A stretch of 64,000 nt of DNA from Niallia taxi. GTDB lineage: Bacteria > Bacillota > Bacilli > Bacillales > Cytobacillaceae. Positions 25,485 to 34,700 of the stretch are shown here, one piece after another. Each line of letters starts with the position of its first letter. Positions within the stretch are counted from its first letter, which is position 1. Where the stretch lies: NCBI RefSeq assembly GCF_032818155.1, contig NZ_CP102590.1, positions 434,001 to 498,000 of the forward strand. The letters are read 5' to 3'. A program made the position numbers and the translations under genes. The notes below the pieces were generated by a model, which saw only the letters and a list, made by a program, of their open reading frames with translations, was not told the origin of the DNA and ran no database searches.

Positions 25485-26456
25485 ATGAAAGAGTTATTTA
25501 TTCTATTGAAACAGGGAAACAAAGCGGCCTTAACGGCAGGGATTGTCAATGCCATTATTGCCACAATTAGAGGAATTGCGTTTGCCTTTACAGGAAACGT
25601 TGCAATGTTTGCAGAAACCATGCATGGAATCGGGGATGCAGCCAATCAATTCTTTGTTTATATTGGTTCAGCACTTTCTAAAAAGGCTCCAACAGAACGA
25701 TTTCCTAGTGGTTTTGGAAGATTAGTCAACTTAGTATTACTAGGTGCAGTATTAATTGTTGGAATTATGAGTTATGAAACGATTAAAGAAGGCGTTCACC
25801 ATATCATTCATCCAACAGAATCTGCTGGATTTGCGATTGTTGTAAGTGTATTAGCTATTGGAGTCGTTTTAGAGTCTTCTGTGCTATACAAAGCAATGAA
25901 GGAAATCATGCATGAAACAAATTCTTCGGCAAAAGGAATGCAGATCATTTTCAAAAGCTTTCAGTTAGTTGGGAAAGCAAAACCAGCCACAAAATTGGTA
26001 TTCATGGAGGATTTAGTTGCTGCTGGTGGCGGTCTACTAGCTTTAGCTGCTGTTATCATTTCTAAATATACTGGTTTCCATGCATTAGAGGGAATTGCTT
26101 CCGTTATTATCGGAATTATGATGTTTTTTGTTGTTGGAAAGGTATTTCTTGACAATGCCGCAGGTGTAATTGGCGAATCAGATGATGAAATGGAAATCCA
26201 AATTGGTCAGCTTGTCATGCAGGATCCTTTAGTGAAAGATATCCAAGAATTAGTCGTTATTAAAGAGGGCGAACACTTCCATGCGGAAGTAAAAGTGGAG
26301 CTAGCTCCAACTCTTACTATCGCTGAAGCAGATAATGTCAGACTTAGGATAGAGGCTAAAATTGGACAAGTAGAAGGCATTACAGATGTTATTATCGAGT
26401 TTGTTAAAGATGACGGCATTCTTAATTGGAAACCGGAAGAAAATCCGAACATTTAA
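25485..26456 (+). CDS. Cation diffusion facilitator family transporter
   Basis: A 323-residue inner-membrane metal exporter. The first metal site is AETMHGIGDAANQ (HxxxD in helix 2) and the second is FMEDLVAAGGGLLA in helix 5. About six helices span residues 13-215. The C-terminal cytosolic domain (about 220-310) holds EGEHFHAEVKVEL. Likely substrates are Zn, Fe or Mn. A GAAGGAACAACGAG site precedes the ATG. It diverges from the AlkD-like gene; an inverted pair TGGTTGAT / ATCAACCA frames its promoter region (25384-25462) and could be an operator. Confidence 0.85.
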   Translation: MKELFILLKQGNKAALTAGIVNAIIATIRGIAFAFTGNVAMFAETMHGIGDAANQFFVYIGSALSKKAPTERFPSGFGRLVNLVLLGAVLIVGIMSYETIKEGVHHIIHPTESAGFAIVVSVLAIGVVLESSVLYKAMKEIMHETNSSAKGMQIIFKSFQLVGKAKPATKLVFMEDLVAAGGGLLALAAVIISKYTGFHALEGIASVIIGIMMFFVVGKVFLDNAAGVIGESDDEMEIQIGQLVMQDPLVKDIQELVVIKEGEHFHAEVKVELAPTLTIAEADNVRLRIEAKIGQVEGITDVIIEFVKDDGILNWKPEENPNI

Positions 26457-26463
26457 TTTTAGG

Positions 26464-26507
26464 AGAACGATCATGCAGTGGCACGATCGTTCTTTTCTTG
26501 TTTTTTT
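26464..26507 (+). terminator. Terminator of the CDF transporter gene
   Basis: AGAACGATC and GATCGTTCT form a 9-bp stem followed by TTTCTTGTTTTTTT on the plus strand. Confidence 0.85.
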
Positions 26508-26513
26508 GGGGGT

Positions 26514-26546
26514 AAAAAAAAACCTTCCAAATATAACGGAAGGTTT
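26514..26546 (-). terminator. Terminator of the YdeI family gene
   Basis: On the minus strand AAACCTTCC and GGAAGGTTT form a 9-bp stem followed by a run of T. Confidence 0.85.
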
Positions 26547-26560
26547 AATCGCAATTTTAT

Positions 26561-27151
26561 TTACTTATCATTTAAGCCTTTCCCCTCAAGAATATGCGGT
26601 AAATACTTTTCTATTCTTGCCTCTCTTGTTTTCGCCTGTTTTGCTTGCGAAAAATGCAACAGATAGGCTCTTTGTCTCCCAGGTGTTAATGCTTCAAAAG
26701 CTTCTTTAAACGCAGGATTTTCAGCGAATTTTTGCTGAAGCTCTTCTGGTACGCTGTATTCTTCATTCTTTTTAAGCTCTACCTCTAAGCCAGCTTCCTC
26801 GACTGCTATTGCTTCGTGAATATAGGCTTTTATAACTGCTTCCTTTTCCACTATTTCTTGTAAATTAGTAAAGCGAATTTGACGGGCTGCTTGGACATTT
26901 TCTGTTTGTTGAACTAAAATCCCCTCTGGATCCTTTAGCAACGCACCTTTATGAAACAGCAATGCAACATATTCTTTAAAGCCATGTATTAACACAATGT
27001 TTTTGTTATTTAGCGTATAACAGGGATGCATCCACTTAAATTCTTCAGTAAGCTCGCAGTCGCGAATAATGCTTCTCAGCTTAATATATTCCTCCTGCCA
27101 GCTCTTGGCTTTATTTATAAACTCATCAACCTTCGGATTTAATGTTGTCAT
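26561..27151 (-). CDS. YdeI/OmpD-associated family protein
   Basis: A 196-residue cytosolic protein with a DUF1801-like first domain (LRSIIRDCELTEEFKWMHPCY, LIHGFKEYVALLFHKGALL) and the C-terminal YdeI motif (ALTPGRQRAYLLHFSQAKQ, TREARIEKYLPHILEGKGL). Bacillus YdeI-type proteins are stress-associated and of uncertain biochemistry. A GGGGT site precedes the ATG. It is monocistronic with a strong terminator. Confidence 0.8.
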   Translation of the reverse strand: MTTLNPKVDEFINKAKSWQEEYIKLRSIIRDCELTEEFKWMHPCYTLNNKNIVLIHGFKEYVALLFHKGALLKDPEGILVQQTENVQAARQIRFTNLQEIVEKEAVIKAYIHEAIAVEEAGLEVELKKNEEYSVPEELQQKFAENPAFKEAFEALTPGRQRAYLLHFSQAKQAKTREARIEKYLPHILEGKGLNDK

Positions 27152-27318
27152 GACCAGATACCCCTTTATATTTTTTCGATTCTGACAGTGATTCTAATTA
27201 TATAAAATGGCTGCCATTTCAAAATAAGGAAGTACTTGAAATGACAGAATTGTTTTCCGAGTAATAATAGGGCATTAATGGTGCGGTGTCAAGGTGAATA
27301 CCGGCTGGCTCGCCTGTT

Positions 27319-28902
27319 CTACCCTCTTGTTTCAATCCCTTTCAAACAAAATTCAATGGCACATACCTGTTGTTGTTCTAATGCATTTCCATATTTAAAT
27401 AATAAGGTTTTTATAGATTCGATTTGCTGCTTTGTTGGTAATACAAAACTGCGATTATATTGTGCAATCCATCTTTCTAGCTTTCTTTTGCCTAATCTGG
27501 AAATTTTATCGTCCTCGGCATTAACACTGAACTTTATTATATAAATAATTGCCTCCCATTTTGGGAGTGAGCTTAACAACAAAGCTGTATTGTATTTTGT
27601 ATGGTCGTATATAGAATCTTTATAAAGAGTATATAGAGGTTCTTTCAAATTCTCATAATTTAGGGAAGCAATTGCCTTCATTGCTGCTTTAGAAATACCT
27701 CTATGTTTACAATTCAGCAATTCAGCAATGCTCCTTTTATATGTTTCACCGTCTAACATGGTTACTGCACGAATTGCTGCCTTCATGAAGGAAACATTGT
27801 TATGTTTTAAGTAAGGGGTAATTAATTCTGCATGCTCCTGTCTGCCAACTTCACCTAATCCTAAAATTGCTGTTTGTACAGACAGGTTAGCGGTTAACAT
27901 TTGACTGTAAAACATAATGAAATCATATGTTTCATCTTGTTTTTTTATTAAAAATCTAGCAAATGCGCGAATCGCCCTGCTTTTATCTAATAAGGCTGCT
28001 TCCAGCTGTTTAAAACTTTCACTCGGAAAGTAATAATTAACTTTTTCTAATACCTTTAAACGAATTGTCGGAGACTTGTCTCTATTTAATAGAGGGTAAT
28101 AGCTCTCAAAGACATCGACCGTTAAATCTCTCATCCATTCATTAAAAAGAAACAGTCGTAATGACGGCTCTTTTTCTTTGCTATAGTACTTCATAAGGGA
28201 TTCTTTATTAATTACATTCAAAAACATCATCATTTGATAACAAGCTAACCGAATTGTCCTGTCTTTTGATTCTGTGCCCTTATCCAAATAAGGGAATGAC
28301 TGCTTTTCGGTTAAAAGCTGCACAGTCTTTTTAAAAGCGTTGCTGTTTTCGTTGTTTATAATATACGGAAGACACTTAATAATTCCCTTCAAATGCTGTT
28401 CAGTTAACCGAGACTCTACATATTGTTCAGCTGGCTTTCTTAACTCTTGAACCCAATCATTACATCTTAATAGCAAATAAGGTAATTCTTTCCCTGTATT
28501 TTGCTGTGCTAATTTATACAGTGCTTTTTCTCTAAAATATCCATTTGGATGAAAACTGCATAAGCCTAATATAACTGTTTTCTCGTCCTCCGACATAATA
28601 GGTATAAACAGACTTTCCGGGTTTTCCTTTTCCCATCCATAAGACCAATGCTGTGATGTACGTTCTCTAAATAAAGAATCAAGCTTCAATAAATCTAAAA
28701 CATTTAAGGTTGATACACACTTATACAAAACTTGAGCTGCTCTCATTTTCAATTCCGGCGAGCTTGTTAGTAATAGCTCAAAAATCGCAGGGATTTTTGT
28801 TAATAAGCTGCCTCGCGTATAATTAAGCACCTCTTCTATATATTCCTTTGAATAGTTATCTGCAGGATAATAGGATTTCTTATTAAAAAATGGCCATTTC
28901 AA
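27319..28902 (-). CDS. HEAT-repeat protein
   Basis: A 527-residue helical-repeat protein with a TTG start behind GGAGG. Repeated pairs of helices such as LKMRAAQVLYKC, FREKALYKLAQQ, RTIRLACYQMM, TIRLKVLEKVN and SFMKAAIRAVTML are typical HEAT units from about residue 45 to 480. There is no clear signal peptide or membrane helix. HEAT proteins act as scaffolds; no catalytic motif is visible. Related genes in Bacillaceae often stand next to glycosyltransferase genes, but none is adjacent here. Confidence 0.7.
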   Translation of the reverse strand: MKWPFFNKKSYYPADNYSKEYIEEVLNYTRGSLLTKIPAIFELLLTSSPELKMRAAQVLYKCVSTLNVLDLLKLDSLFRERTSQHWSYGWEKENPESLFIPIMSEDEKTVILGLCSFHPNGYFREKALYKLAQQNTGKELPYLLLRCNDWVQELRKPAEQYVESRLTEQHLKGIIKCLPYIINNENSNAFKKTVQLLTEKQSFPYLDKGTESKDRTIRLACYQMMMFLNVINKESLMKYYSKEKEPSLRLFLFNEWMRDLTVDVFESYYPLLNRDKSPTIRLKVLEKVNYYFPSESFKQLEAALLDKSRAIRAFARFLIKKQDETYDFIMFYSQMLTANLSVQTAILGLGEVGRQEHAELITPYLKHNNVSFMKAAIRAVTMLDGETYKRSIAELLNCKHRGISKAAMKAIASLNYENLKEPLYTLYKDSIYDHTKYNTALLLSSLPKWEAIIYIIKFSVNAEDDKISRLGKRKLERWIAQYNRSFVLPTKQQIESIKTLLFKYGNALEQQQVCAIEFCLKGIETRG

Positions 28903-28983
28903 ATTGAAGACATCCTCCGATTCAATAATAGTTTTATTTTACTAGAGTAGCATTAAATTCTCTTGCAGAATTAAAAAATACAA

Positions 28984-29020
28984 ATTAATAAAAAGATAAC
29001 TGCCCGCGGGCAGCTATCTT
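28984..29020 (-). terminator. Terminator of the small membrane protein gene
   Basis: A GC-rich hairpin (AAGATA.CTGCCC / GGGCAG.TATCTT with one internal mismatch) is followed on the minus strand by TTTTTATT. Confidence 0.75.
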
Positions 29021-29142
29021 AAAGGGGAATATTAACTTTTTTATAGCATAACATGGAGATATTTTTCGATTAGCAATTCCAACAGAGAAATTTACATCTT
29101 TAAAAAACTAGTCTATACCAACTTTATTTCGACTCTCCAACT

Positions 29143-29331
29143 TTATAGATATGTAACACCCATTGTTACATAAACAAAAACAGAAATCGCAAGGAAGCCT
29201 ACAAAGAAAAATATTTTACCTCTTTTAGTCCAGCTGTTCATCCAGCCCCATCTTTTCCGATTTTTATCAAGCCAACAAAAATCAACAATCACCACTAAAA
29301 AAACAATAAAGAATACTAGAAAACTACTCAT
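29143..29331 (-). CDS. Small two-helix membrane protein
   Basis: A 62-residue protein with two hydrophobic helices (about 3-21 and 40-59) around a basic loop, KNRKRWGWMNSWTKRGK. AAGGGGGT lies upstream of the ATG, which supports translation. It follows the gene at 29388 in the same orientation, with about 56 bp between them. Function unknown. Confidence 0.6.
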   Translation of the reverse strand: MSSFLVFFIVFLVVIVDFCWLDKNRKRWGWMNSWTKRGKIFFFVGFLAISVFVYVTMGVTYL

Positions 29332-29387
29332 AGTCTCTTTACCCCCTTTGTTATCTTTCTTTTAGTAATCGAATAACGGAGTTCCAG

Positions 29388-29675
29388 CTATCTGTTTTTA
29401 TAAATATCTTCTGATGAGAGCCATTGTGTGAAGTGTTCATACGGATAATAGGTAGTTCCTTTTAACACTAGCTTAGGTGCTTCGGGATACTTTACTAACA
29501 GCTCTTTCACCTCTTCTGGTCTCAAGCCTAAATAAATATATAAGTCTTTTTCTTTAATTAGAGTTGGATGTCCTGACGGGCTTCCTTTTGGATTTTTGAA
29601 ATTTTTCAATCCATCTCCGATAAAATAACCAAACACAGCTAAGCCTGCACCTATCCAGAAAAAATCAATATCCAC
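29388..29675 (-). CDS. Membrane-anchored protein with helix-turn-helix-like tail
   Basis: I start this gene at GTG (29673-29675), which has AAGGG at the right distance, giving 95 residues. An N-terminal hydrophobic helix (FFWIGAGLAVFGYFIGDGL) is followed by a Gly/Pro linker and a soluble segment (KEKDLYIYLGLRPEEVKELL, then KLVLKGTTYYPYEHFTQWL) that looks like an excisionase- or MerR-type winged helix. The longer frame would add 28 residues. A role in DNA binding at the membrane is only a suggestion. Confidence 0.5.
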   Translation of the reverse strand: MDIDFFWIGAGLAVFGYFIGDGLKNFKNPKGSPSGHPTLIKEKDLYIYLGLRPEEVKELLVKYPEAPKLVLKGTTYYPYEHFTQWLSSEDIYKNR

Positions 29676-29778
29676 TTTTTCAGTCCCTTCATCTAATTTA
29701 TATATAATTATACGATAAAAAGGGGTGTAGGTTTCCAAAAATCTTCTATTTTTTAACATTTACTGTATTATAATCAAC

Positions 29779-29818
29779 AAAGGGTTGTTCTTCCTGTAAA
29801 TAGAAAAAACAACCCTTT
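29779..29818. terminator. Terminator downstream of the M24-like gene
   Basis: AAAGGGTTGTT and AACAACCCTTT form a perfect 11-bp stem with an 18-nt loop about 60 bp past the stop of 29879-31279. T tracts are short on both sides. Confidence 0.5.
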
Positions 29819-29878
29819 CTTACTTAGTGTGAAATTCGAATAGCATAAAAGCCATATCGTTCTAACTTTTATTCATTT

Positions 29879-31279
29879 TTAGCTTTTCACCTTAAATGCA
29901 TATTGTTTGTTTAATAGGTATGGTCGCATATAGCCATTAATAGTAGACAGTGGCAGTACTTCTGGCTTGAGATTGATTCCTAATGTATTAATCATATAAT
30001 CCCGTCTTGCTTGAATTCGCTCCCAAACATCTGGATATAGTGCTGCAAGCTCATCTCTTAATTTTTCGTCAGCAATCGCAACACCATCCTCTGCACTAGC
30101 ACCACCATAGCCAGGGATACTTGGAATGATATCCATTTGGAATAGCATTCCACTTTCTACAGGAATTTCAGATCCAGAGTATATTGGGGATGACATCCAT
30201 TCTTCTCCTGCTGTTAAGTGGCCCGGATTCAGCTTCCAGCCATATTCAGCCTTCGGAATAACCTCTTCAATCAATTCATACATTTCATTGCCACGCAAAC
30301 CAATCGCGATATTTTCATACCATGCTACACTTGCAGCATAATATGGCTTGGCTACTGCCTCTAAATAGTCTCTCACCTCTTCTGGAAGATCTTCCTGTGA
30401 TGTGACAGCATAACCAGATCTGCTGCTTAGGCCGCCTCTAAATCCTAATGTTGCGGAAAACTTATCACCAATGCTTACTTTTTTTGCTCGAGGTGCTACG
30501 ACTGCATTTGTAAATCTGTCGCCTGTTGCAACAATCGTCTGCACATTCGTCTGCTGGCCCCAGGCTGCCAGTTCACCAGCAAGCTCCATTTCCGTCATGC
30601 CAGTTTGCAGTTTATTAAGTAAGCGCAGCATGCGGTCTGATGCTAATGAAGCACCAAACTCATAATGGGCTATTTCGTTGGCGTTCATAATGACCCGTGC
30701 CCCGGAGCCTGGATGAATAAATATGGAAGTTGCATTTAGTAATAAGCCTTGCTCTCCAACTACCTCTTTAATTGCTGTAACGATAAAATATGGCACATCA
30801 TAGATTTGCTCATTATCCTCTAATGAACTTGTGAACAGCTTCCATCCGGCAATTCCCACCTTCATCCCCTGTTTTATCCCGGCATCCTCCATCAATCCAG
30901 CCAATGTTTTGCTGGTTTCCATCGGCTGATTAGGCAAAGAGAAATAAGGTGTATGTACTGCTTCCACTTTAATACGACTGTATTGCTGCATCCTTAACGA
31001 TTCATTTCCTAACATCATATAAGCCTTGCCGTCTTTATGAAGTACTAATGCCGCTTCCTCAAATCTCGGTTCAAACCCAGTTAAATAGCCAAAATTCACG
31101 CCATGCTCCCTGTCTGCATATACGACTATTACATCAAGCTGCTTTTCCTGCATGCGCTTCAATATTTTCTGTTTATGCTGTTCGAGTGTTTCATCATTTA
31201 AATCTACCGGCTCATTAGCAGCCGGTGTAGTTGGTTCAGGCACTTTTGTGTACTCGATTGTCTTCCTTGTAATCATCAT
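29879..31279 (-). CDS. M24 (pita-bread) family protein, probable non-canonical peptidase
   Basis: A 466-residue protein with a creatinase-like N-domain (KRMQEKQLDVIVVYADREHG, YLTGFEPRFEEAALVLHKDG) and a C-terminal M24 fold. A histidine is kept in LNPGHLTAGEEW and a glutamate in ASAEDGVAIAD. The strand where M24 peptidases carry two metal-binding aspartates reads FSATLGFRGGLSSRSGY, with none. It may therefore be a metal-independent creatinase-like hydrolase or inactive. GGGAGA precedes the ATG. A 400-bp leader lies upstream. Confidence 0.7.
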   Translation of the reverse strand: MMITRKTIEYTKVPEPTTPAANEPVDLNDETLEQHKQKILKRMQEKQLDVIVVYADREHGVNFGYLTGFEPRFEEAALVLHKDGKAYMMLGNESLRMQQYSRIKVEAVHTPYFSLPNQPMETSKTLAGLMEDAGIKQGMKVGIAGWKLFTSSLEDNEQIYDVPYFIVTAIKEVVGEQGLLLNATSIFIHPGSGARVIMNANEIAHYEFGASLASDRMLRLLNKLQTGMTEMELAGELAAWGQQTNVQTIVATGDRFTNAVVAPRAKKVSIGDKFSATLGFRGGLSSRSGYAVTSQEDLPEEVRDYLEAVAKPYYAASVAWYENIAIGLRGNEMYELIEEVIPKAEYGWKLNPGHLTAGEEWMSSPIYSGSEIPVESGMLFQMDIIPSIPGYGGASAEDGVAIADEKLRDELAALYPDVWERIQARRDYMINTLGINLKPEVLPLSTINGYMRPYLLNKQYAFKVKS

Positions 31280-31299
31280 AAGAATTCTCCCATCTATAT

Positions 31300-31480
31300 T
31301 TTAAATCTGTTAAAAATTTATACTCGAAAGTCACTTCTACCGTGCCTCTCTATTAAAGGCAAAAAGCTTTCTCTCTGCTAGCCATAGAGATTCGCTTCAC
31401 TCTCATCATGTCATACTTCTTGCCATTTAGTCTAGTTGTTTGTAACCGCTATACTTACCTGAATTCTGTCAAATGGTTTG
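31300..31480 (-). other. Structured-looking leader upstream of the M24-like gene
   Basis: The 427-bp space 31280-31706 holds a terminator at its far end and this stretch near the M24-like gene. On the minus strand it contains short complementary blocks (GAGAG/CTCT, GCAGAGAGAAAGC, GGCAAAAAGC/GCTTTTTGCC) suggesting RNA structure. It lacks the TGGNACCGCG core of a T-box and does not match a riboswitch I know. Confidence 0.25.
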
Positions 31481-31638
31481 TAATTGGTATAAAAATGGCT
31501 TTCTGTGTTTTTATTGTTCCGCAACGGCAATTTTAAGTGTAGAGTATCTAATCTGCACCAAATCTAAAGCATATCATCACTATTATATCCCATTCTTTTC
31601 TTTTGCTTTCGGATCATTATTTGCTGAAAATTAACAAA

Positions 31639-31674
31639 AGAAAACCAAGACTTTTCAAATGGTCTTGGTTTTCT
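31639..31674 (-). terminator. Terminator of the GH51 gene
   Basis: AGAAAACCAAGAC and GTCTTGGTTTTCT form a perfect 13-bp stem 33 bp past the stop of the arabinofuranosidase gene. Confidence 0.7.
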
Positions 31675-31706
31675 AATTGGGTTTTATAATAAACGAAATT
31701 TGTAGA

Positions 31707-34700
31707 TTAGCTTAATTTCCTTGTCAATACAAGCACATTAACAGAATTAGCTGCTAATTTAACAACCGCTCCATTTTCCTTCAGACTGATTTGTGTTTCG
31801 ACTGGAACAATTTGCTCGGCATTCTTTTTATTTACGTTTGGAGTATGCACAAGCGATTCTTCTCCTGTAACAGTAATCATTTTGCCTGCTGTATCAACTT
31901 GAAGGTCTTTTATTTCAAGCTTCGTCTCTTTTACAAATGGATCAGCATTAACTAGCTTAACGTATACATGATTATCGTCTTTCGTAACAGAGTGGAAAAT
32001 GTCTCGGTTATAGGCTTCCAATTTATAATCAAGTTCTTTACTTGTGAAGCTTCCATCTGTGTAGGAACAGATTAGACGTTCTCCTTTACTGCCGCCATAA
32101 TTGACTGTGATCGTATAGAGCTTATTATCCTCAAGCTCCTCGTAGCAGCTTGCACGTAAATTGCCTGCTGCGGTGCTTGATGAATAGTCGCCAAGCATAT
32201 AGCCTTCTATTCCTTGCTTATGAACCTTTACTCCTGTTGCGTTACCATTATAGCCGATAGCATATTCTATAACGTCCTTTGTTTCTGGTGAAATATCAGT
32301 CAAGCCGACACCAACATAGATACCGTCATTACCGGAAATCTTTGCGGCAACGACTTCTACTTTATAATTAGTCCAAGCTTCATTTTTTATATATAAGCCG
32401 TTTAGTCCGCCGTTTTGCGGCTGTAATACTAGGCCTCTTTCTTCATCAATTGAGTATCCTGCTGAGCCAGGAATGTTTTCCCAGTCAGGAAGCAAGTCTT
32501 TTCTGAAATCCTGTTCAAACAATATTTCACCACTTATATTACTTATAACCTTGACTGATTTCACTTCGACTTCTGCACTTCCTGCAGCTATTTCAATACC
32601 GCCCTTTGGTGCAAGCTCAGTTAAGCTCCCATTTTGATAAGAAGAAAAGGAAGTTCCTAAAAGCTTTGTTCCAAGATATTTGCCAAACAGCTGCTGCACA
32701 TAGTAGTTTGGTGTGTACCAAACTGTTTCATCGTCAAACCAAATTAAATCAGGTGTCCATCGGTACGTTCCGTCTGTGAGTACTTTATTGAAAAGTGGTG
32801 CATATGCAACTAAACGAACGACATCTGAATTCCTTTCAAATCCGGTCATTACGGCAGCTTCTGCAATTGCACCGGCAAGTGTATTTTTATCTGTTGAGGC
32901 AAATTCGCCAACAAACACTTTAGAAATATCAGTTTCGTTGATACTTCCGTCTTGTTGATATGCTCTGTAGTAATAATTATATCTGTCTGCATTGTTTAAC
33001 AAATACTCATTAGAACGATAATAATGCTCATCGGCAATTGTATCCATGTAATGTGGCTGCTTTTCATACCATGTAATATTTTCTTCTGTTTCGTTCTGTC
33101 CATCTGTGAAGGTAACTGTTGCTGCTTCTGTCAGGTTGCCGCTTAGGAATTTCCAGCCTTCCTGGTACGCATCATCGTCTGCTTGAGCACCAACTGTTGA
33201 AATGATTTGCAAGTGATGGTTTGGATAATTAGTTTTCATATATTCATCAATGGCAGCTTTAAAATATTCAAAGTTAGCAAAGAACTCTGTACCCCAGTTT
33301 TCATTTCCTACCCCTAAATATGGGAGCTCGAATGGTGCTTCATGGCCCATTTGCTTGCGTAATACAGCCCATTCGTTCTCTTGAAAATCTGTGCTGATCG
33401 CAAAATCAATTAAATCTGTAAAGCTCTTAACATAATAATCTCTCAGCTCTCCACCAGCAGGATGGACATAATCAGATCGGGCCTGACAAAGCACACCACA
33501 CGCCATAACAGGCAATGGAATGGCATGTAAATCTTCTGCCAGCTGGAAGTATTCCATATAGCCTAACCCCATTGTCATCATATAGCCCCATACATTAAAG
33601 TTTTCCTTGCGCAGCTCCACAGCTCCAACAGAATCCTTCCATTCATACACATTGTCCCAAATGTAGGAGCCCTCTGAAATACAGCCTCCAGGAAAGCGCA
33701 AGAAGGTTGGATGCAAGTCGACAAGTGCATTCACCAAGTCCTTACGTAAGCGATAGTTTGGATTTCCTTGATAATTAGTGTGGGCCGTAGCTGATCTTAC
33801 TTCCTCACCAGCTCCCCAAACATCCTTTGGTATCAAGGAGACCATATCGATGGAAATTTCACCATCAAAGGATAAGACAAGCTGACCTAATACCGTTTCA
33901 GAACCAGTAAGGACAATCTTTGTATTTCCGCCATATTTCTCCCACGTATTCATTCCATTAACCTCAATAGTTACACTGCTGCTAATTGGGTTCCCATGCT
34001 TATCCTGAAGCTGTGCTGTAATCCTTCCAGCTTCCGTCGCTTTCGCCCATATCGTGAAATGGTAATCGTCTCCTTCTTTAATAAACATCGCACACTGATT
34101 GTTTGAATCGGTGAAGCCTTTATTAATAAGAGTGCTGCCATGTGGGACTGTAATATAATGAGAATTCACCTCTTTATCTGTGATTCCAAAAAACTCATTC
34201 AAGCCTCCTGTATTGTTGACTGTTACAGAATTAGTATCGCCAAACCAAGCATGTAGCGGCTGTCGGTTTCTTCCTGTTGAGCACCCGCAAGCTCCAGAAT
34301 GGTGTGAATATGTATCGAATTCGAAGGATTCAAAGGAGCGGTTTTGAACTAGCTCTGCATAAATCCCGCCATCTGCAGCGTTATTAATATCTTCATAGAA
34401 AAGTCCGTACATTGTTTTGCTTATATCTAAAACCTCGTCATTGCCATCAATCGTTAATAAATGAGATGGAACTCCCTCAGGCAGGACAGTCAGCGGAAAC
34501 TCTTTTTCTGCAGTGTCATGTCCTTTTCTTAAGATAGCTGTCAAGGTAACTCCAATCGGCTTATCAATTTTTCCAACTACACCTTCACTTGTTAGTGCTG
34601 CTGAATCACTGGATTTCCATGTGACAGACACGTTTCCACCCATTAAAAATTTAGTAAGGGCAACATTTTTTGAAACAACCGTTATTGGAAAGGCTAAATA

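Noticed and set aside
27155..27175. Sigma-B -10 (GGGTAT) before the YdeI family gene
   Set aside because: No GTTT element at 12-15 bp; the GGGG is better explained as the ribosome site.
31300..31480. T-box leader
   Set aside because: Stem blocks are suggestive but the TGGNACCGCG antiterminator core is missing and the downstream gene is not an amino-acid or tRNA synthetase gene.
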